Assembly (NCBI RefSeq): GCF_900591205.1
Contig: NZ_UUPU01000082.1
Coordinates: 159,763-223,762 of the forward strand
DNA: 64,000 nt
Source: Pseudomonas viridiflava
GTDB taxonomy: Bacteria > Pseudomonadota > Gammaproteobacteria > Pseudomonadales > Pseudomonadaceae
Direction of reading: 5' to 3'
Positions 42,733 through 51,883 of this stretch are shown here, in pieces. The position numbers and the translations under genes are program-made. Under the pieces are notes generated by a model. The model did no database searches. It worked only from the letters and a program-made list of their open reading frames with translations, and was not told the origin of the DNA. Numbering within the stretch: position 1 is the first letter of the stretch; each line of letters starts with the position of its first letter.

Positions 42733-44058
42733 ATGCCCTCTAGTCTTTCCCGTCGTTGGCACCTTCGCCAACTGATCGCTGCCTCCAGCCTCATTCTGCT
42801 AGTCGCCTGCGCGGAAAAACCTACCGCCGCCGACGCTCAACCCCTGCCGACGCTCCAGACCGCTCCGGTGGTAGCGCCCGCTGTCGTGGCCCCGCTGGCC
42901 GTGGACAACCTCGATATCCAACCGACCCAGACCTTTGCCGAATGGCAGGCGGGCTTTCGCGTGCAGGCCCTGCAGGCCGGCATCACTGCGGCTGTGTTCG
43001 ATAACGCCTTCGCCAATGTCACCCCCGACATGGCGGTAATCCGCGCCGACCGCAGCCAGCCGGAGTTTTCCCGCCCGGTGTGGGAATACCTCGACGGCGC
43101 CCTGTCGCCGCTGCGCGTACGCAATGGCCAGGCGCTGTTGATCAAGTATGCCGACATCCTGCAAAGCATCGAACAACGCTACGGCGTCGACCGCCAGGCG
43201 CTGGTCTCGGTGTGGGGCATGGAAAGTAACTTCGGCCAGTTCCAGGGCAATAACTCGGTGATCCGCTCCCTCGCGACCCTGGCCTACGAAGGCCGTCGCC
43301 CGGCCTTTGCCCAGGCGCAACTGCTGGCGGCGCTGCAGATCATCCAGCATGGCGATATCCAGGCCGACCAGATGAAAGGCTCCTGGGCCGGGGCCATGGG
43401 CCAGACCCAGTTCATCCCGACCACCTACAACACCCATGCCGTGGACTTCGATGGCGACGGGCGCCGCGATATCTGGAACAGCCCGGCCGACGCCCTCGCC
43501 TCCACCGCGCACTATCTGCAAAGCTCCGGCTGGCAGAAAGGCCAGCCGTGGGGCTTTGAAGTCAAGCAATTGCCGGCGAACTTCGACTACGCGCTGGCCG
43601 ATGGCGGCGTACGCAAGAGTGTGGCCGACTGGCTGAAACTCGGCATCCAGCTGCCACCAGGCGCCAGCATGCCGCCGAACGTCGACCAGCTGTCTGCCGC
43701 CCTGCTGCTGCCGGCCGGCTACCGTGGCCCGGCATTCCTGGTGCTGGATAACTTCCGCGCAATCCTCAAGTACAACAACTCGTCGTCCTATGCATTGGCC
43801 GTGGGCCTGCTGTCGGAGCGCTTTGGTGGCGGTGGGGTAATTCGCGGCGATTGGCCAAAGGATGAGCTGCCGCTGAGTCGCTCCCAGCGCATTGATTTGC
43901 AGACGGCACTGAGCGCCAATGGCTATGACGCAGGCAACCCGGACGGAATCATCGGCGCCAATACGCGCAAGGCGATTCGTGCGGCGCAGCAGGCGCTGGG
44001 CTGGCCGGCGGATGGGTATCCGACGGTGAAGCTGCTGGAGTCGTTACAGAACCGCTGA
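42733..44058 (+). CDS. Lytic murein transglycosylase, MltB-like lipoprotein with PG-binding domain
   Basis: 441 residues. Signal peptide with lipobox LLVACA (about 22-27). The SLT_2 domain has SVWGMESNFGQFQGNNSVI (catalytic Glu) and QTQFIPTTYNTHAVDFDGDG. A C-terminal PG_binding_1 domain (about 380-441; LQTALSANGYDAGNPDG) anchors it to peptidoglycan. It cleaves glycan strands to 1,6-anhydroMurNAc ends. A second MltB-type gene lies at 49710. Confidence 0.9.
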   Translation: MPSSLSRRWHLRQLIAASSLILLVACAEKPTAADAQPLPTLQTAPVVAPAVVAPLAVDNLDIQPTQTFAEWQAGFRVQALQAGITAAVFDNAFANVTPDMAVIRADRSQPEFSRPVWEYLDGALSPLRVRNGQALLIKYADILQSIEQRYGVDRQALVSVWGMESNFGQFQGNNSVIRSLATLAYEGRRPAFAQAQLLAALQIIQHGDIQADQMKGSWAGAMGQTQFIPTTYNTHAVDFDGDGRRDIWNSPADALASTAHYLQSSGWQKGQPWGFEVKQLPANFDYALADGGVRKSVADWLKLGIQLPPGASMPPNVDQLSAALLLPAGYRGPAFLVLDNFRAILKYNNSSSYALAVGLLSERFGGGGVIRGDWPKDELPLSRSQRIDLQTALSANGYDAGNPDGIIGANTRKAIRAAQQALGWPADGYPTVKLLESLQNR

Positions 44059-44073
44059 TTGGCAGGCCGCTAT

Positions 44074-44205
44074 TGTGGCGAGCGGGCTTGCCCGCGTTGG
44101 GCCGCGAAGCGGCCCCAATAGAGCCGACGCAGGTTACTTGAAAGAGTTCGGTGTCTGGTTTTGGGGCTGCTTCGCAGCCCAACGCGGGCAAGCCCGCTCG
44201 CCACA
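44074..44205. repeat. REPIN, long type with inner hairpins
   Basis: TGTGGCGAGCGGGCTTGCCC and its complement at the right end flank two smaller hairpins (GGGCCGC-gaa-GCGGCCC and GGGCTGC-ttc-GCAGCCC). It separates convergent genes. Confidence 0.9.
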
Positions 44206-44222
44206 GCCACTCAGCGCTGGTT

Positions 44223-45155
44223 TCAGGATTTGAACACCACATCCTGCTCCAGCACCAACCGCTGCTCCCCCGCATCCAGCCGCACCTGCGCGCCCATCGG
44301 CAGCGTCAGGTTCGGGTCGCAATGCCCACTGCGCCAGCCGCACAACACCGGAATGCTCAACGGCGCAAACGTCTGCTTCAGCAAACGCTCCAGCACTGCG
44401 TTATCCACACCCGCCACGTCCCCCACCAACACACCGGCCACCTGGTCCAGCTTGCCGGCCAGCCGCAAATGCGTCAGCAGACGATCAATCCGGTAGATCG
44501 GCTCGTTGACGTCCTCGATAAACAGAATGATGCCGTCGGCGTCGAGTGCGTAATCGGTGCCCATTACCGCCGCGATCATCGACAAGTTCCCCCCCAGCAA
44601 CCGCCCACAGGCGATGCCAGGTTCAATCGTGGTCAACGGGAAGGCCACCGGGTGCGCCAACACACTGCCGGCGCCTAGCTGGCCACGCAGCAGGCTGAAC
44701 AAAGAGGACTCGGTGGGCGGTTGCTTGCCGCCCAACAGGTCGGCGTTCAGCATCGGCCCGTGAAACGTCACAAAACCGGCGTAGCGGCTGATCGCCAGGT
44801 GCAAGGCGGTGATGTCGCTGTAGCCTACGAACGGCTTGGGGTTGGCACGCAGCAGGGCGAAATCCACTTGGTCGAGCAGGCGCGGCGCACCGTAACCGCC
44901 GCGCAGGCAGAAGATAGCGTCGATCTCAGGGTCGGCGAAGGCCGCGTGCAGGTCACGCAGGCGAACGTTATCGCTGCCGGCAAGATAGCCGTCGCGCTCG
45001 TAGACACCCGGAAAGATTCGCAGCTCATGACCACGGGCACGCATCCATTGCCCGGCTTTTTCAACATCAAGTGCGGCAGGGCCGGCGGGGGCGATCAGGC
45101 CGATCACGCCTTCGGGGCGAAGTGCAGGTACCGCGGCTGCGAGTTGAGTTGTCAT
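44223..45155 (-). CDS. ldcA: Muramoyltetrapeptide carboxypeptidase (LD-carboxypeptidase)
   Basis: 310 residues from the ATG at 45155 (MTTQLAAAVPALRPEG); the longer frame reads into the REP region. S66 peptidase motifs are visible: nucleophile Ser in FVGYSDITALH, Glu in LFIEDVNEPIYRIDR, His in SGHCDPNLTLPMG. It removes D-Ala from L,D-bonded tetrapeptides in cell-wall recycling. GGGAG precedes the start. Confidence 0.92.
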   Translation of the reverse strand: MTTQLAAAVPALRPEGVIGLIAPAGPAALDVEKAGQWMRARGHELRIFPGVYERDGYLAGSDNVRLRDLHAAFADPEIDAIFCLRGGYGAPRLLDQVDFALLRANPKPFVGYSDITALHLAISRYAGFVTFHGPMLNADLLGGKQPPTESSLFSLLRGQLGAGSVLAHPVAFPLTTIEPGIACGRLLGGNLSMIAAVMGTDYALDADGIILFIEDVNEPIYRIDRLLTHLRLAGKLDQVAGVLVGDVAGVDNAVLERLLKQTFAPLSIPVLCGWRSGHCDPNLTLPMGAQVRLDAGEQRLVLEQDVVFKS

Positions 45156-45188
45156 CCATGGGTCTCCCTGTATCACGCGGAACGAAAT

Positions 45189-45305
45189 GTGGGAGCTGGA
45201 CCCTGTGGGAGCTGGCTTGCCTGCGATGCAGACGCCTCGGTTTTCAGTCAAACCGAGGTGATGCTATCGCAGGCAAGCCAGCTCCCACACAAGCCCGCTC
45301 CCACA
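45189..45305. repeat. Nested REPIN
   Basis: An inner perfect pair (TGTGGGAGCTGGCTTGCCTG and complement, 45204-45289) is enclosed by outer half-copies TGTGGGAGCTGG and CCCGCTCCCACA, as if one element had inserted into another. Confidence 0.88.
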
Positions 45306-45332
45306 TTGGATCTGCAGTGTTACGCAGATTTA

Positions 45333-46358
45333 TTACGAAACCAGGCTTGCCTTGACCAGCTTGGCTTGTTCGTCGGCGTGATACGAGGAACGTACCAGCG
45401 GGCCCGATGCCACGTTCTTGAAGCCCATCTTGTAGCCTTCCTCGGCGAACCAGGCGAAGGTGTCCGGGTGCACAAAACGCTGCACCGGCAAGTGGCTGCG
45501 GGACGGTTGCAGGTACTGGCCCAGGGTCAGCATGTCGATGTCGTGTTCGCGCATGCGCTTCATGACTTCGATCACTTCTTCGTCGGTTTCGCCCAAGCCC
45601 AGCATCAGGCCGGATTTGGTCGGAATGTGCGGCATCATCTGCTTGAATTTCTGCAGCAGGGTCAGCGACCACTGGTAGTCCGAACCCGGGCGCGCCGCCT
45701 TGTACAGGCGCGGCACGGTTTCCAGGTTGTGGTTGAACACATCCGGCGGCTCGGCGGCGGTGATTTCCAGCGCCACGTCCATGCGGCCACGGTAATCCGG
45801 CACCAGGGTTTCGAGCATCACATTCGGCGACAGTTTGCGGATTTCGCGGATGCAGTCGGCAAAGTGCTGGGCACCGCCGTCACGCAGGTCGTCGCGGTCT
45901 ACCGAGGTGATCACTACGTATTTGAGTTTCAGGTCGGCGATGGCGATGGCCAGGCTTTCCGGCTCGTTCACGTCCAGTGGCTTCGGCCGGCCGTGGCCAA
46001 CATCGCAGAACGGGCAACGACGGGTGCAGATGTCACCCATGATCATGAAGGTCGCGGTGCCGCCGGAGAAGCACTCACCCAGGTTCGGGCAGGAGGCTTC
46101 TTCGCACACGCTGTGCAGCTTGTGTTTGCGCAGCAGGGCCTTGATACGGTCGACTTCCGGCGAAACCGGAATGCGCACGCGGATCCAGTCAGGCTTTTTC
46201 GGCAGTTCGGTGGTCGGGATGATCTTGACCGGGATGCGTGCAACCTTCTCGGCGCCGCGCAGCTTGACGCCGGCTTCCACCTTGGCACGCGGGGCCGGGG
46301 CCGGACGCTCGGTGATGTCCAGCGTCGGGATCATGGTTTGCACTGCATCAGTAGTCAT
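45333..46358 (-). CDS. lipA: Lipoyl synthase
   Basis: 341 residues. Auxiliary cluster CEEASCPNLGEC and radical-SAM CTRRCPFCDV are present, and RSSY lies near the C-terminus. It inserts two sulfurs into octanoyl groups on E2/H proteins. It follows lipB with a 2-bp gap. Confidence 0.96.
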   Translation of the reverse strand: MTTDAVQTMIPTLDITERPAPAPRAKVEAGVKLRGAEKVARIPVKIIPTTELPKKPDWIRVRIPVSPEVDRIKALLRKHKLHSVCEEASCPNLGECFSGGTATFMIMGDICTRRCPFCDVGHGRPKPLDVNEPESLAIAIADLKLKYVVITSVDRDDLRDGGAQHFADCIREIRKLSPNVMLETLVPDYRGRMDVALEITAAEPPDVFNHNLETVPRLYKAARPGSDYQWSLTLLQKFKQMMPHIPTKSGLMLGLGETDEEVIEVMKRMREHDIDMLTLGQYLQPSRSHLPVQRFVHPDTFAWFAEEGYKMGFKNVASGPLVRSSYHADEQAKLVKASLVS

Positions 46359-46360
46359 AA

Positions 46361-47008
46361 TCAGTCGATTCCGCCCGTAAGGGTCGTCTGCTCAGCATAG
46401 TCGAGGTGTTTGACGAGCTGCGCACGCAGCCGGGCACTTACCTCGGCAAATTTAATCGGTGTGGCGTGGTCGCTCAGTTGAGTCATCGCCAACCCGGCGT
46501 AACCACACGGGTTGATCCGTCGGAACGGCGCCAGGTCCATGTCCACGTTCAAGGCCAGGCCATGAAAGGAGCAACCGTGGCGAATCCGTAAGCCGAGGGA
46601 CGCGATTTTCGCGCCGTCCACATACACACCGGGTGCATCGGGCTTGGCCGCGGCGCTCACGCCGTAACTGGCCAACAGCTCGATCAGGCAAGCCTCCATG
46701 CGGCTCACCAGGTCGCGTACGCCAAACCCAAGCTTGCGTACATCCAGCAGCAAGTAAGCCACCAGTTGACCGGGGCCATGGTAAGTCACTTGGCCACCTC
46801 GGTCGACCTGCACCACCGGAATATCCCCCGGCAGCAACAGATGTTCAGCCTTGCCGGCCTGGCCCTGGGTGAAGACCGGCGGGTGTTCCACCAGCCAGAT
46901 TTCATCCGGGGCCGAGCTGCCGCGTTCATTGGTGAACCGCTGCATGGCATGCCAGACGGGCTCATAGGCCATCTGGCCGAGCTCGCGAAAGCCCAGGACC
47001 TGAGACAT
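46361..47008 (-). CDS. lipB: Octanoyl-ACP:protein N-octanoyltransferase
   Basis: 215 residues. RGGQVTYHGPGQLVAYLLLD and the catalytic pair Lys (GAKIASLGLRIRHG) and Cys (NPCGYAGL) are present. It transfers octanoate from ACP to lipoyl domains for LipA. The ATG overlaps the ybeD stop (TGATG), so the two are coupled. Confidence 0.96.
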   Translation of the reverse strand: MSQVLGFRELGQMAYEPVWHAMQRFTNERGSSAPDEIWLVEHPPVFTQGQAGKAEHLLLPGDIPVVQVDRGGQVTYHGPGQLVAYLLLDVRKLGFGVRDLVSRMEACLIELLASYGVSAAAKPDAPGVYVDGAKIASLGLRIRHGCSFHGLALNVDMDLAPFRRINPCGYAGLAMTQLSDHATPIKFAEVSARLRAQLVKHLDYAEQTTLTGGID

Positions 47009-47289
47009 CACAGCACCATGTGCACGAAGCCGGTGGCCCGCAGTTCACTGTTGATGTTGTAGAGCTGGTCCTGATCCGTCGCAACGATGTGCAACTGGAT
47101 CGTGGTGTATTTGCCGGTGGAGCTTTGACGCTCATCCACGCGGTTGTCGTTGATCGTGGCGTACTTGCGCACGATTTCGAGAATCTTGTCCTTGCGGCCC
47201 ACGCCGGTATCGCTGATCACCTTGACGGGATAATCCGTCACTGGGAATTCGATCTTCGGCGCCTTTACTTCTACTTCTTTATCGGTCAT
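47008..47289 (-). CDS. ybeD: DUF493/YbeD-family protein
   Basis: 93 residues, a small ferredoxin-like alpha/beta protein (FPVTDYPVKVISDTGVGRKD). It lies in the conserved order dacC-ybeD-lipB-lipA. Function is not established; a regulatory, ACT-like role has been proposed. Confidence 0.88.
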   Translation of the reverse strand: MTDKEVEVKAPKIEFPVTDYPVKVISDTGVGRKDKILEIVRKYATINDNRVDERQSSTGKYTTIQLHIVATDQDQLYNINSELRATGFVHMVL

Positions 47290-47326
47290 GGCGTAACGGC
47301 CTCGTAAGCGTAAGCCGTGGCGACGG

Positions 47327-47361
47327 GCAAAGCCCCGCGTCGGATCAACGCGGGGCTTTGC
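47327..47361 (-). terminator. Terminator after dacC
   Basis: GCAAAGCCCCGCGT (47327-47340) and ACGCGGGGCTTTGC (47348-47361) form a 14-bp perfect stem with a 7-base loop, 13 bp past the dacC stop; the T residues are inside the stem. Confidence 0.75.
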
Positions 47362-47373
47362 AGGTGCACACTA

Positions 47374-48531
47374 TCAGTTGAACAAGCTGTAGAAGAATAG
47401 ACGGATGCTATCCCACACGCGGCGGAAGATACCACCTTCGTCGACGGCGTCCAGCGCGATCAGGTCGGCGCTGTGCACCACCTTGTCGTCCAGCTTCACT
47501 TCGACTTTACCGATCACGTCGCCCTTGGCGATTGGCGCAACCAGTTGCGGGTTCATGGTCATGCTGGCAGCGAGCTTTTTCAGCTGGCCTTTAGGCATGG
47601 TCAGGGTCAGGTCTTCAGCCAGGCCGGCCTTGACTTGCGAGGTTGCGCCTTTCCACACCGGCGCAGTCGCCAGCTCAGCACCCTTCTGATAGAAGGTCTG
47701 GGTTTCGAAGAAGCGGAAACCGTAGGTCAGCAGTTTTTGCGTTTCGGCCGCACGGGCCTGCTCGCTGTTGGTGCCGAAAACCACGGCGATCAGGCGCTGG
47801 CCATCACGTACGGCGGACGACACCATGCAGTAGCCGGCTTCTTCAGTGTGGCCGGTTTTCAGACCGTCGACGGTCTTGTCGCGCCACAGCAACAGGTTAC
47901 GGTTAGGCTGCTTGATGTTGTTCCAGAAGAACTCCTTCTGGGAGTAGATCGCGTAGTGCACCGGGTCAACGCGGATGATCGCGCGCGCCAGAATCGCCAT
48001 GTCGTGAGCCGACGAGTAGTGCTCAGGGTTCGGCAGGCCGGTCGGGTTCATGAAGTGGCTGTTGGTCATGCCCAGGTCGGCGACCGTCTTGTTCATCATG
48101 TCGGCGAACGCATCTTCGCTGCCGGCGATGTGCTCGGACAGGGCCACGCTGGCGTCGTTACCGGACTGGATGATGATGCCGTGCAGCAGGTCGCTCACGG
48201 TCACTTGCGAACCGACCTTGATGAACATCCGCGAACCGCCGGTACGCCAGGCGTTTTCGCTGACGGTGACCGGGTCGTTTTCGCCGATCTGCCCGCGACG
48301 GATTTCCAGGGTCGCGATGTAGGCAGTCATCAGTTTGGTCAGGCTGGCCGGTGGCAGGCGCTGGTCACCGTTGTTCTCGACCAGCACGTTGCCGCTGGCG
48401 GCATCCATGAGGACCCAGGCCTTGGCAGCCAGTTGCGGGGAAGCCGGCACCATTTCAACCGCCCAGGCGGCCGGGGTGATGATCAGCGAAAGAAGCAGGC
48501 ACGTGCGTTTGGCTAAGGTGGTGATGTTCAT
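47374..48531 (-). CDS. dacC: D-alanyl-D-alanine carboxypeptidase (PBP5/6 type)
   Basis: 385 residues. Signal peptide (about 1-24) then the penicillin-binding motifs PASLTKLMT (SxxK), SGND (SxN) and KTGHTEEAG (KTG). A C-terminal PBP5_C domain and an amphipathic tail (FRRVWDSIRLFFYSLFN) bind the inner membrane. It trims D-Ala from stem pentapeptides. Confidence 0.94.
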   Translation of the reverse strand: MNITTLAKRTCLLLSLIITPAAWAVEMVPASPQLAAKAWVLMDAASGNVLVENNGDQRLPPASLTKLMTAYIATLEIRRGQIGENDPVTVSENAWRTGGSRMFIKVGSQVTVSDLLHGIIIQSGNDASVALSEHIAGSEDAFADMMNKTVADLGMTNSHFMNPTGLPNPEHYSSAHDMAILARAIIRVDPVHYAIYSQKEFFWNNIKQPNRNLLLWRDKTVDGLKTGHTEEAGYCMVSSAVRDGQRLIAVVFGTNSEQARAAETQKLLTYGFRFFETQTFYQKGAELATAPVWKGATSQVKAGLAEDLTLTMPKGQLKKLAASMTMNPQLVAPIAKGDVIGKVEVKLDDKVVHSADLIALDAVDEGGIFRRVWDSIRLFFYSLFN

Positions 48532-48711
48532 CCGTCTCTCGAAATTGCTTATGGAAACTTGCCCTCGCGGGCAAAACTTATTCAGACAGCCCGCTACCAG
48601 ACTGTCACGTGTTCGGTTGCCCGCTCACCCCTTGCCCCTGGGTTTTTATTGTTCAACGAGCCAACAACCACGGCCCAAGCCCGCATGCGAGCCTGAACCA
48701 TCAATCCTTTA

Positions 48712-49710
48712 TTATTCGGCGGTGACCACGCTGGGTTGCCCCAGGTTGGCCAGGCGCACGCTGTTCTGCACTTGCGCAACCTCGCTCGGCGAGCCGATCG
48801 GGCCCATGCGCACGCGGTGCAGGGTTTGCTGGTTACGCACGATGGAGCTGATGAAGACGGGCGCGCTGACCATGCTGCTGAGCTTGGACCTTAACAGTTC
48901 TGCCGCATCCGGGTTGGCGAAAGCGCCCACTTGCAGGTATTGCCCACCCACCGCAGAGGCGCCAGGCGCTGCGTGCGGCACTACCACGGTGTCCGGTGCG
49001 TGCTGCGCCGGTGGGGGTGTCCACTGTTCGATCTTGCCGGCCGACGCGGTCACCTGCGGCTGCGGCGTTTGCGGCTCGTTAAGCATCAACGGCGCCGGTT
49101 TGCCACGCTGAGCCCAGTACTGCGCCGGGTCGATGCCTTCGACCTTGACCCGCGCAGTGCCGGTTTCGGCATAGCCGAGCTTCTTCGCGGCCGCGTAGGA
49201 CAAGTCGATGATGCGATCCGAATAGAACGGCCCACGGTCATTGACCCGCAGGATCACCGTGCGGTTGTTGTCCAGGTTGGTCACGCGCACATAACTGGGC
49301 AGCGGCAGGGTCTTGTGGGCCGCGCTCATGCCGTACAGGTCATACACTTCGCCGTTGGCGGTGTTCTGGCCATGGAACTTGGTGCCGTACCAGGACGCCG
49401 TGCCCGATTGCACGTAGGTCTTGGATTCTTGCAGCGGGAAGTAGGTCTTGCCCAGCACGGTATACGGGTTGGCCTTGTAGGCGCCGGTGTGCAGGGTTGG
49501 CGTGGCGTCGGGGATTTTCGACACATCGACATCCCACCAGGGCGCGCCGTCTTTGTGCGCACGGTTGATGTCCAGGCCCGGCTGGGAGCGGACCGCGGTG
49601 CCGCCGGACTTCTGCGCCGGCCCCCGGCTGGTGGAGCAACTGACAACCAGCAAGGACAACGCGGCAAACGCCACCAGCTTGAGCGGTTTATTGAACGGCG
49701 ATGCCCGCAT
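48712..49710 (-). CDS. rlpA: Septal ring lytic transglycosylase RlpA
   Basis: 332 residues. Lipobox VVSCST (about 22-27); DPBB/RlpA domain (GTASWYGTKFHGQNTANGEVYD in part, about 100-190) and C-terminal SPOR domain (about 250-330; YLQVGAFANPDAAELL) that targets denuded septal glycans. It cleaves such strands during division in Pseudomonas. Its start shares a base with the stop of the mltB gene upstream. Confidence 0.94.
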   Translation of the reverse strand: MRASPFNKPLKLVAFAALSLLVVSCSTSRGPAQKSGGTAVRSQPGLDINRAHKDGAPWWDVDVSKIPDATPTLHTGAYKANPYTVLGKTYFPLQESKTYVQSGTASWYGTKFHGQNTANGEVYDLYGMSAAHKTLPLPSYVRVTNLDNNRTVILRVNDRGPFYSDRIIDLSYAAAKKLGYAETGTARVKVEGIDPAQYWAQRGKPAPLMLNEPQTPQPQVTASAGKIEQWTPPPAQHAPDTVVVPHAAPGASAVGGQYLQVGAFANPDAAELLRSKLSSMVSAPVFISSIVRNQQTLHRVRMGPIGSPSEVAQVQNSVRLANLGQPSVVTAE

Positions 49711-50726
49711 TACTTGTTGCCCCGTGCTTGGACCAGCATGTCTGACAGCTGATGCACGGCCATGGCGTACATCACACTGCGGTTATAACGCGTGATTGCG
49801 TAGAAATTCTTCAGGCCCATCCAGTATTCAGGGCCGTTTTCGCCTTCGAGGCGGAACGCCGTCACCGGCATATCATCGCGTGGCGCATTCTGACTCGACC
49901 AGCCCAGCGCCCGCAACTCCCCGACCGTCTTGGCCGGCTCGATGCCCTGGGTCAGGCCCTCGTCGGCGCGATCGCCGGTCACATCGGCGCGAATCACCAC
50001 CGGCTCGCCGGCCACCCAGCCGTGGCGCTTGAAGTAACTGGCCACGCTGCCGATGGCATCGTCCGGGTTGCTCCAGATATTGATATGGCCGTCGCCGTCA
50101 AAATCCACTGCATAGGCGCGAAAGCTGCTCGGCATGAATTGCGGCAAGCCCATGGCACCGGCGTAGGACCCCTTGAGGGTCAGCGGGTCGACCTGCTCTT
50201 CGCGGGCCAGCAACAGGAATTCGCGCAGTTCCTTGCGGAAGAAGTCGGCACGCGGCGGGTAATCGAAGCCCAGGGTCGACAAGGCGTCGATCACCCGGTA
50301 ACTGCCGGTATTGCGCCCGTAAAAGGTTTCAATGCCGATGATCGCGACGATAACCTGGGCCGGCACGCCGTATTCCTGCTCGGCGCGGGCCAACACGGCT
50401 TCGTGCTGGCGCCAGAAATCCACACCTCGCGCCACGCGGGCGTCGGTGAGGAACATCGGGCGGTATTCTTTCCACTGTTTGACGCGTTCGGCGGGGCGCG
50501 AGATCGCGTCGAGGATCGCCTGCTTGCGCTGGGCTTCGCGGAACACGCCCATCAGCTGCTCACCGGCAAAACCGTAGTCGCGGGTCATTTCACCGACAAA
50601 TTCGGCGACCTGGGGTGAACCATCGTAGTCACCGGCCTGCGCCTCTTGCGTCGCGCCCAGCAGCCCAATCAGGCCCATCCAGGACGCGTGCCGAGTCGCC
50701 CAGCCGCGCATTACTTGCATTGACAT
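49710..50726 (-). CDS. mltB: Lytic murein transglycosylase B (SltB1 type)
   Basis: 338 residues from the ATG at 50726 with AAGGTG before it; an upstream start adds 10. A signal peptide ends near AQAGDYD without a lipobox, so this is the soluble periplasmic type called SltB1 in P. aeruginosa. IETFYGRNTGSYRVIDAL holds the catalytic Glu, GLPQFMPSSFRAYAVDFDGD the substrate groove. It is grouped with rlpA and rodA, pointing to a role in elongation or division. Confidence 0.92.
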   Translation of the reverse strand: MSMQVMRGWATRHASWMGLIGLLGATQEAQAGDYDGSPQVAEFVGEMTRDYGFAGEQLMGVFREAQRKQAILDAISRPAERVKQWKEYRPMFLTDARVARGVDFWRQHEAVLARAEQEYGVPAQVIVAIIGIETFYGRNTGSYRVIDALSTLGFDYPPRADFFRKELREFLLLAREEQVDPLTLKGSYAGAMGLPQFMPSSFRAYAVDFDGDGHINIWSNPDDAIGSVASYFKRHGWVAGEPVVIRADVTGDRADEGLTQGIEPAKTVGELRALGWSSQNAPRDDMPVTAFRLEGENGPEYWMGLKNFYAITRYNRSVMYAMAVHQLSDMLVQARGNK

Positions 50727-50737
50727 CTTCACCTTAT

Positions 50738-51883
50738 TCAAACCTGTGCGATCCATTTGCGATGCGTATGAATCGACATCAAAACCCCAAACGCTGACAG
50801 CAATGTCACCAGCGAAGTTCCGCCGTAGCTAATGAACGGCAACGGCACCCCAACCACCGGCAGCAGGCCACTGACCATACCGATGTTGACGAAAACGTAA
50901 ACAAAAAAAGTCATGGTCAGGCTGCCTGCGAGCAATTTTCCGAACAGCGTCTGCGCTTGCGCAGTGATCACCAGGCCACGACCAATCAACAGCAAATAGA
51001 TCAGCAGCAGCGCGCAAATGCCCACCAGGCCGAACTCTTCGCCCATTACCGCAATAATGAAGTCGGTGTGGCTCTCTGGCAAAAAGTCCAGGTGCGACTG
51101 GGTGCCCAGTAACCAGCCCTTACCAAATACGCCGCCGGAACCGATGGCGGCCTTGGACTGGATAATGTTCCAGCCGGTGCCCAGCGGGTCGCTTTCCGGG
51201 TCGAGGAAGGTCAGGATCCGCTGCTTCTGGTAGTCGTGCATGAAGAAGAACCACATGGCCACGGCCACCGGCACGGCAGCCGCCAGCACACTGAGGATCC
51301 AGCGCCAGCGCAAACCGCCCATAAACAGCACGAACGCACCACCGGCCAGAATCAGCAGGGAAGTGCCAAGATCGGGCTGGCGCACAATCAGGATAAACGG
51401 CACGCCGATCAATATGAGGCTGATCCCCACATGCTTGAGCTGCGGCGGCAAGGTGCGCTTGGACAGATACCAGGCGATGGTCGCCGGCATCAGGATCTTC
51501 ATGAATTCCGACGGCTGGAAGCGAATCACCCCCGGAATGTTGATCCAGCGGGTCGCGCCCATGGCGTTGTGGCCCATCACGTCCACCACCACCAGCAGCA
51601 ACACCCCGGCGACATAACCGAGCGGCACCCAGCGCGCCATGAAACGCGGCTCCAGTTGGGCAATCACCACCATCGACAGCAGGCCCAGGCCGAACGAGGA
51701 CGCCTGCTTGATCAGCAAATCCCAGTTCTTGCCGCTGGCCGAATACAGCACGAACAGGCTGCCGGCCGCCAGGGTCAGCAGCAGGATCAGCAACGGGCCA
51801 TCAATGTGCATGCGCTGCAGCAAGGTCGCCCGGCGACGCATCACATCCTCGCTGGAGAGGATGCGGTCAAAATTACTCTTCAC
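50738..51883 (-). CDS. rodA: Peptidoglycan glycosyltransferase RodA
   Basis: 381 residues from a GTG at 51883 (VKSNFDRILSSEDVMRR) that overlaps the end of mrdA by 11 bp and has GAGG upstream. SEDS protein with about 10 TM helices; GMVSGLLPVVGVPLPFISYGG is the family signature. It polymerises glycan with PBP2 in the elongasome. The longer frame would lie entirely in mrdA. Confidence 0.94.
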   Translation of the reverse strand: MKSNFDRILSSEDVMRRRATLLQRMHIDGPLLILLLTLAAGSLFVLYSASGKNWDLLIKQASSFGLGLLSMVVIAQLEPRFMARWVPLGYVAGVLLLVVVDVMGHNAMGATRWINIPGVIRFQPSEFMKILMPATIAWYLSKRTLPPQLKHVGISLILIGVPFILIVRQPDLGTSLLILAGGAFVLFMGGLRWRWILSVLAAAVPVAVAMWFFFMHDYQKQRILTFLDPESDPLGTGWNIIQSKAAIGSGGVFGKGWLLGTQSHLDFLPESHTDFIIAVMGEEFGLVGICALLLIYLLLIGRGLVITAQAQTLFGKLLAGSLTMTFFVYVFVNIGMVSGLLPVVGVPLPFISYGGTSLVTLLSAFGVLMSIHTHRKWIAQV

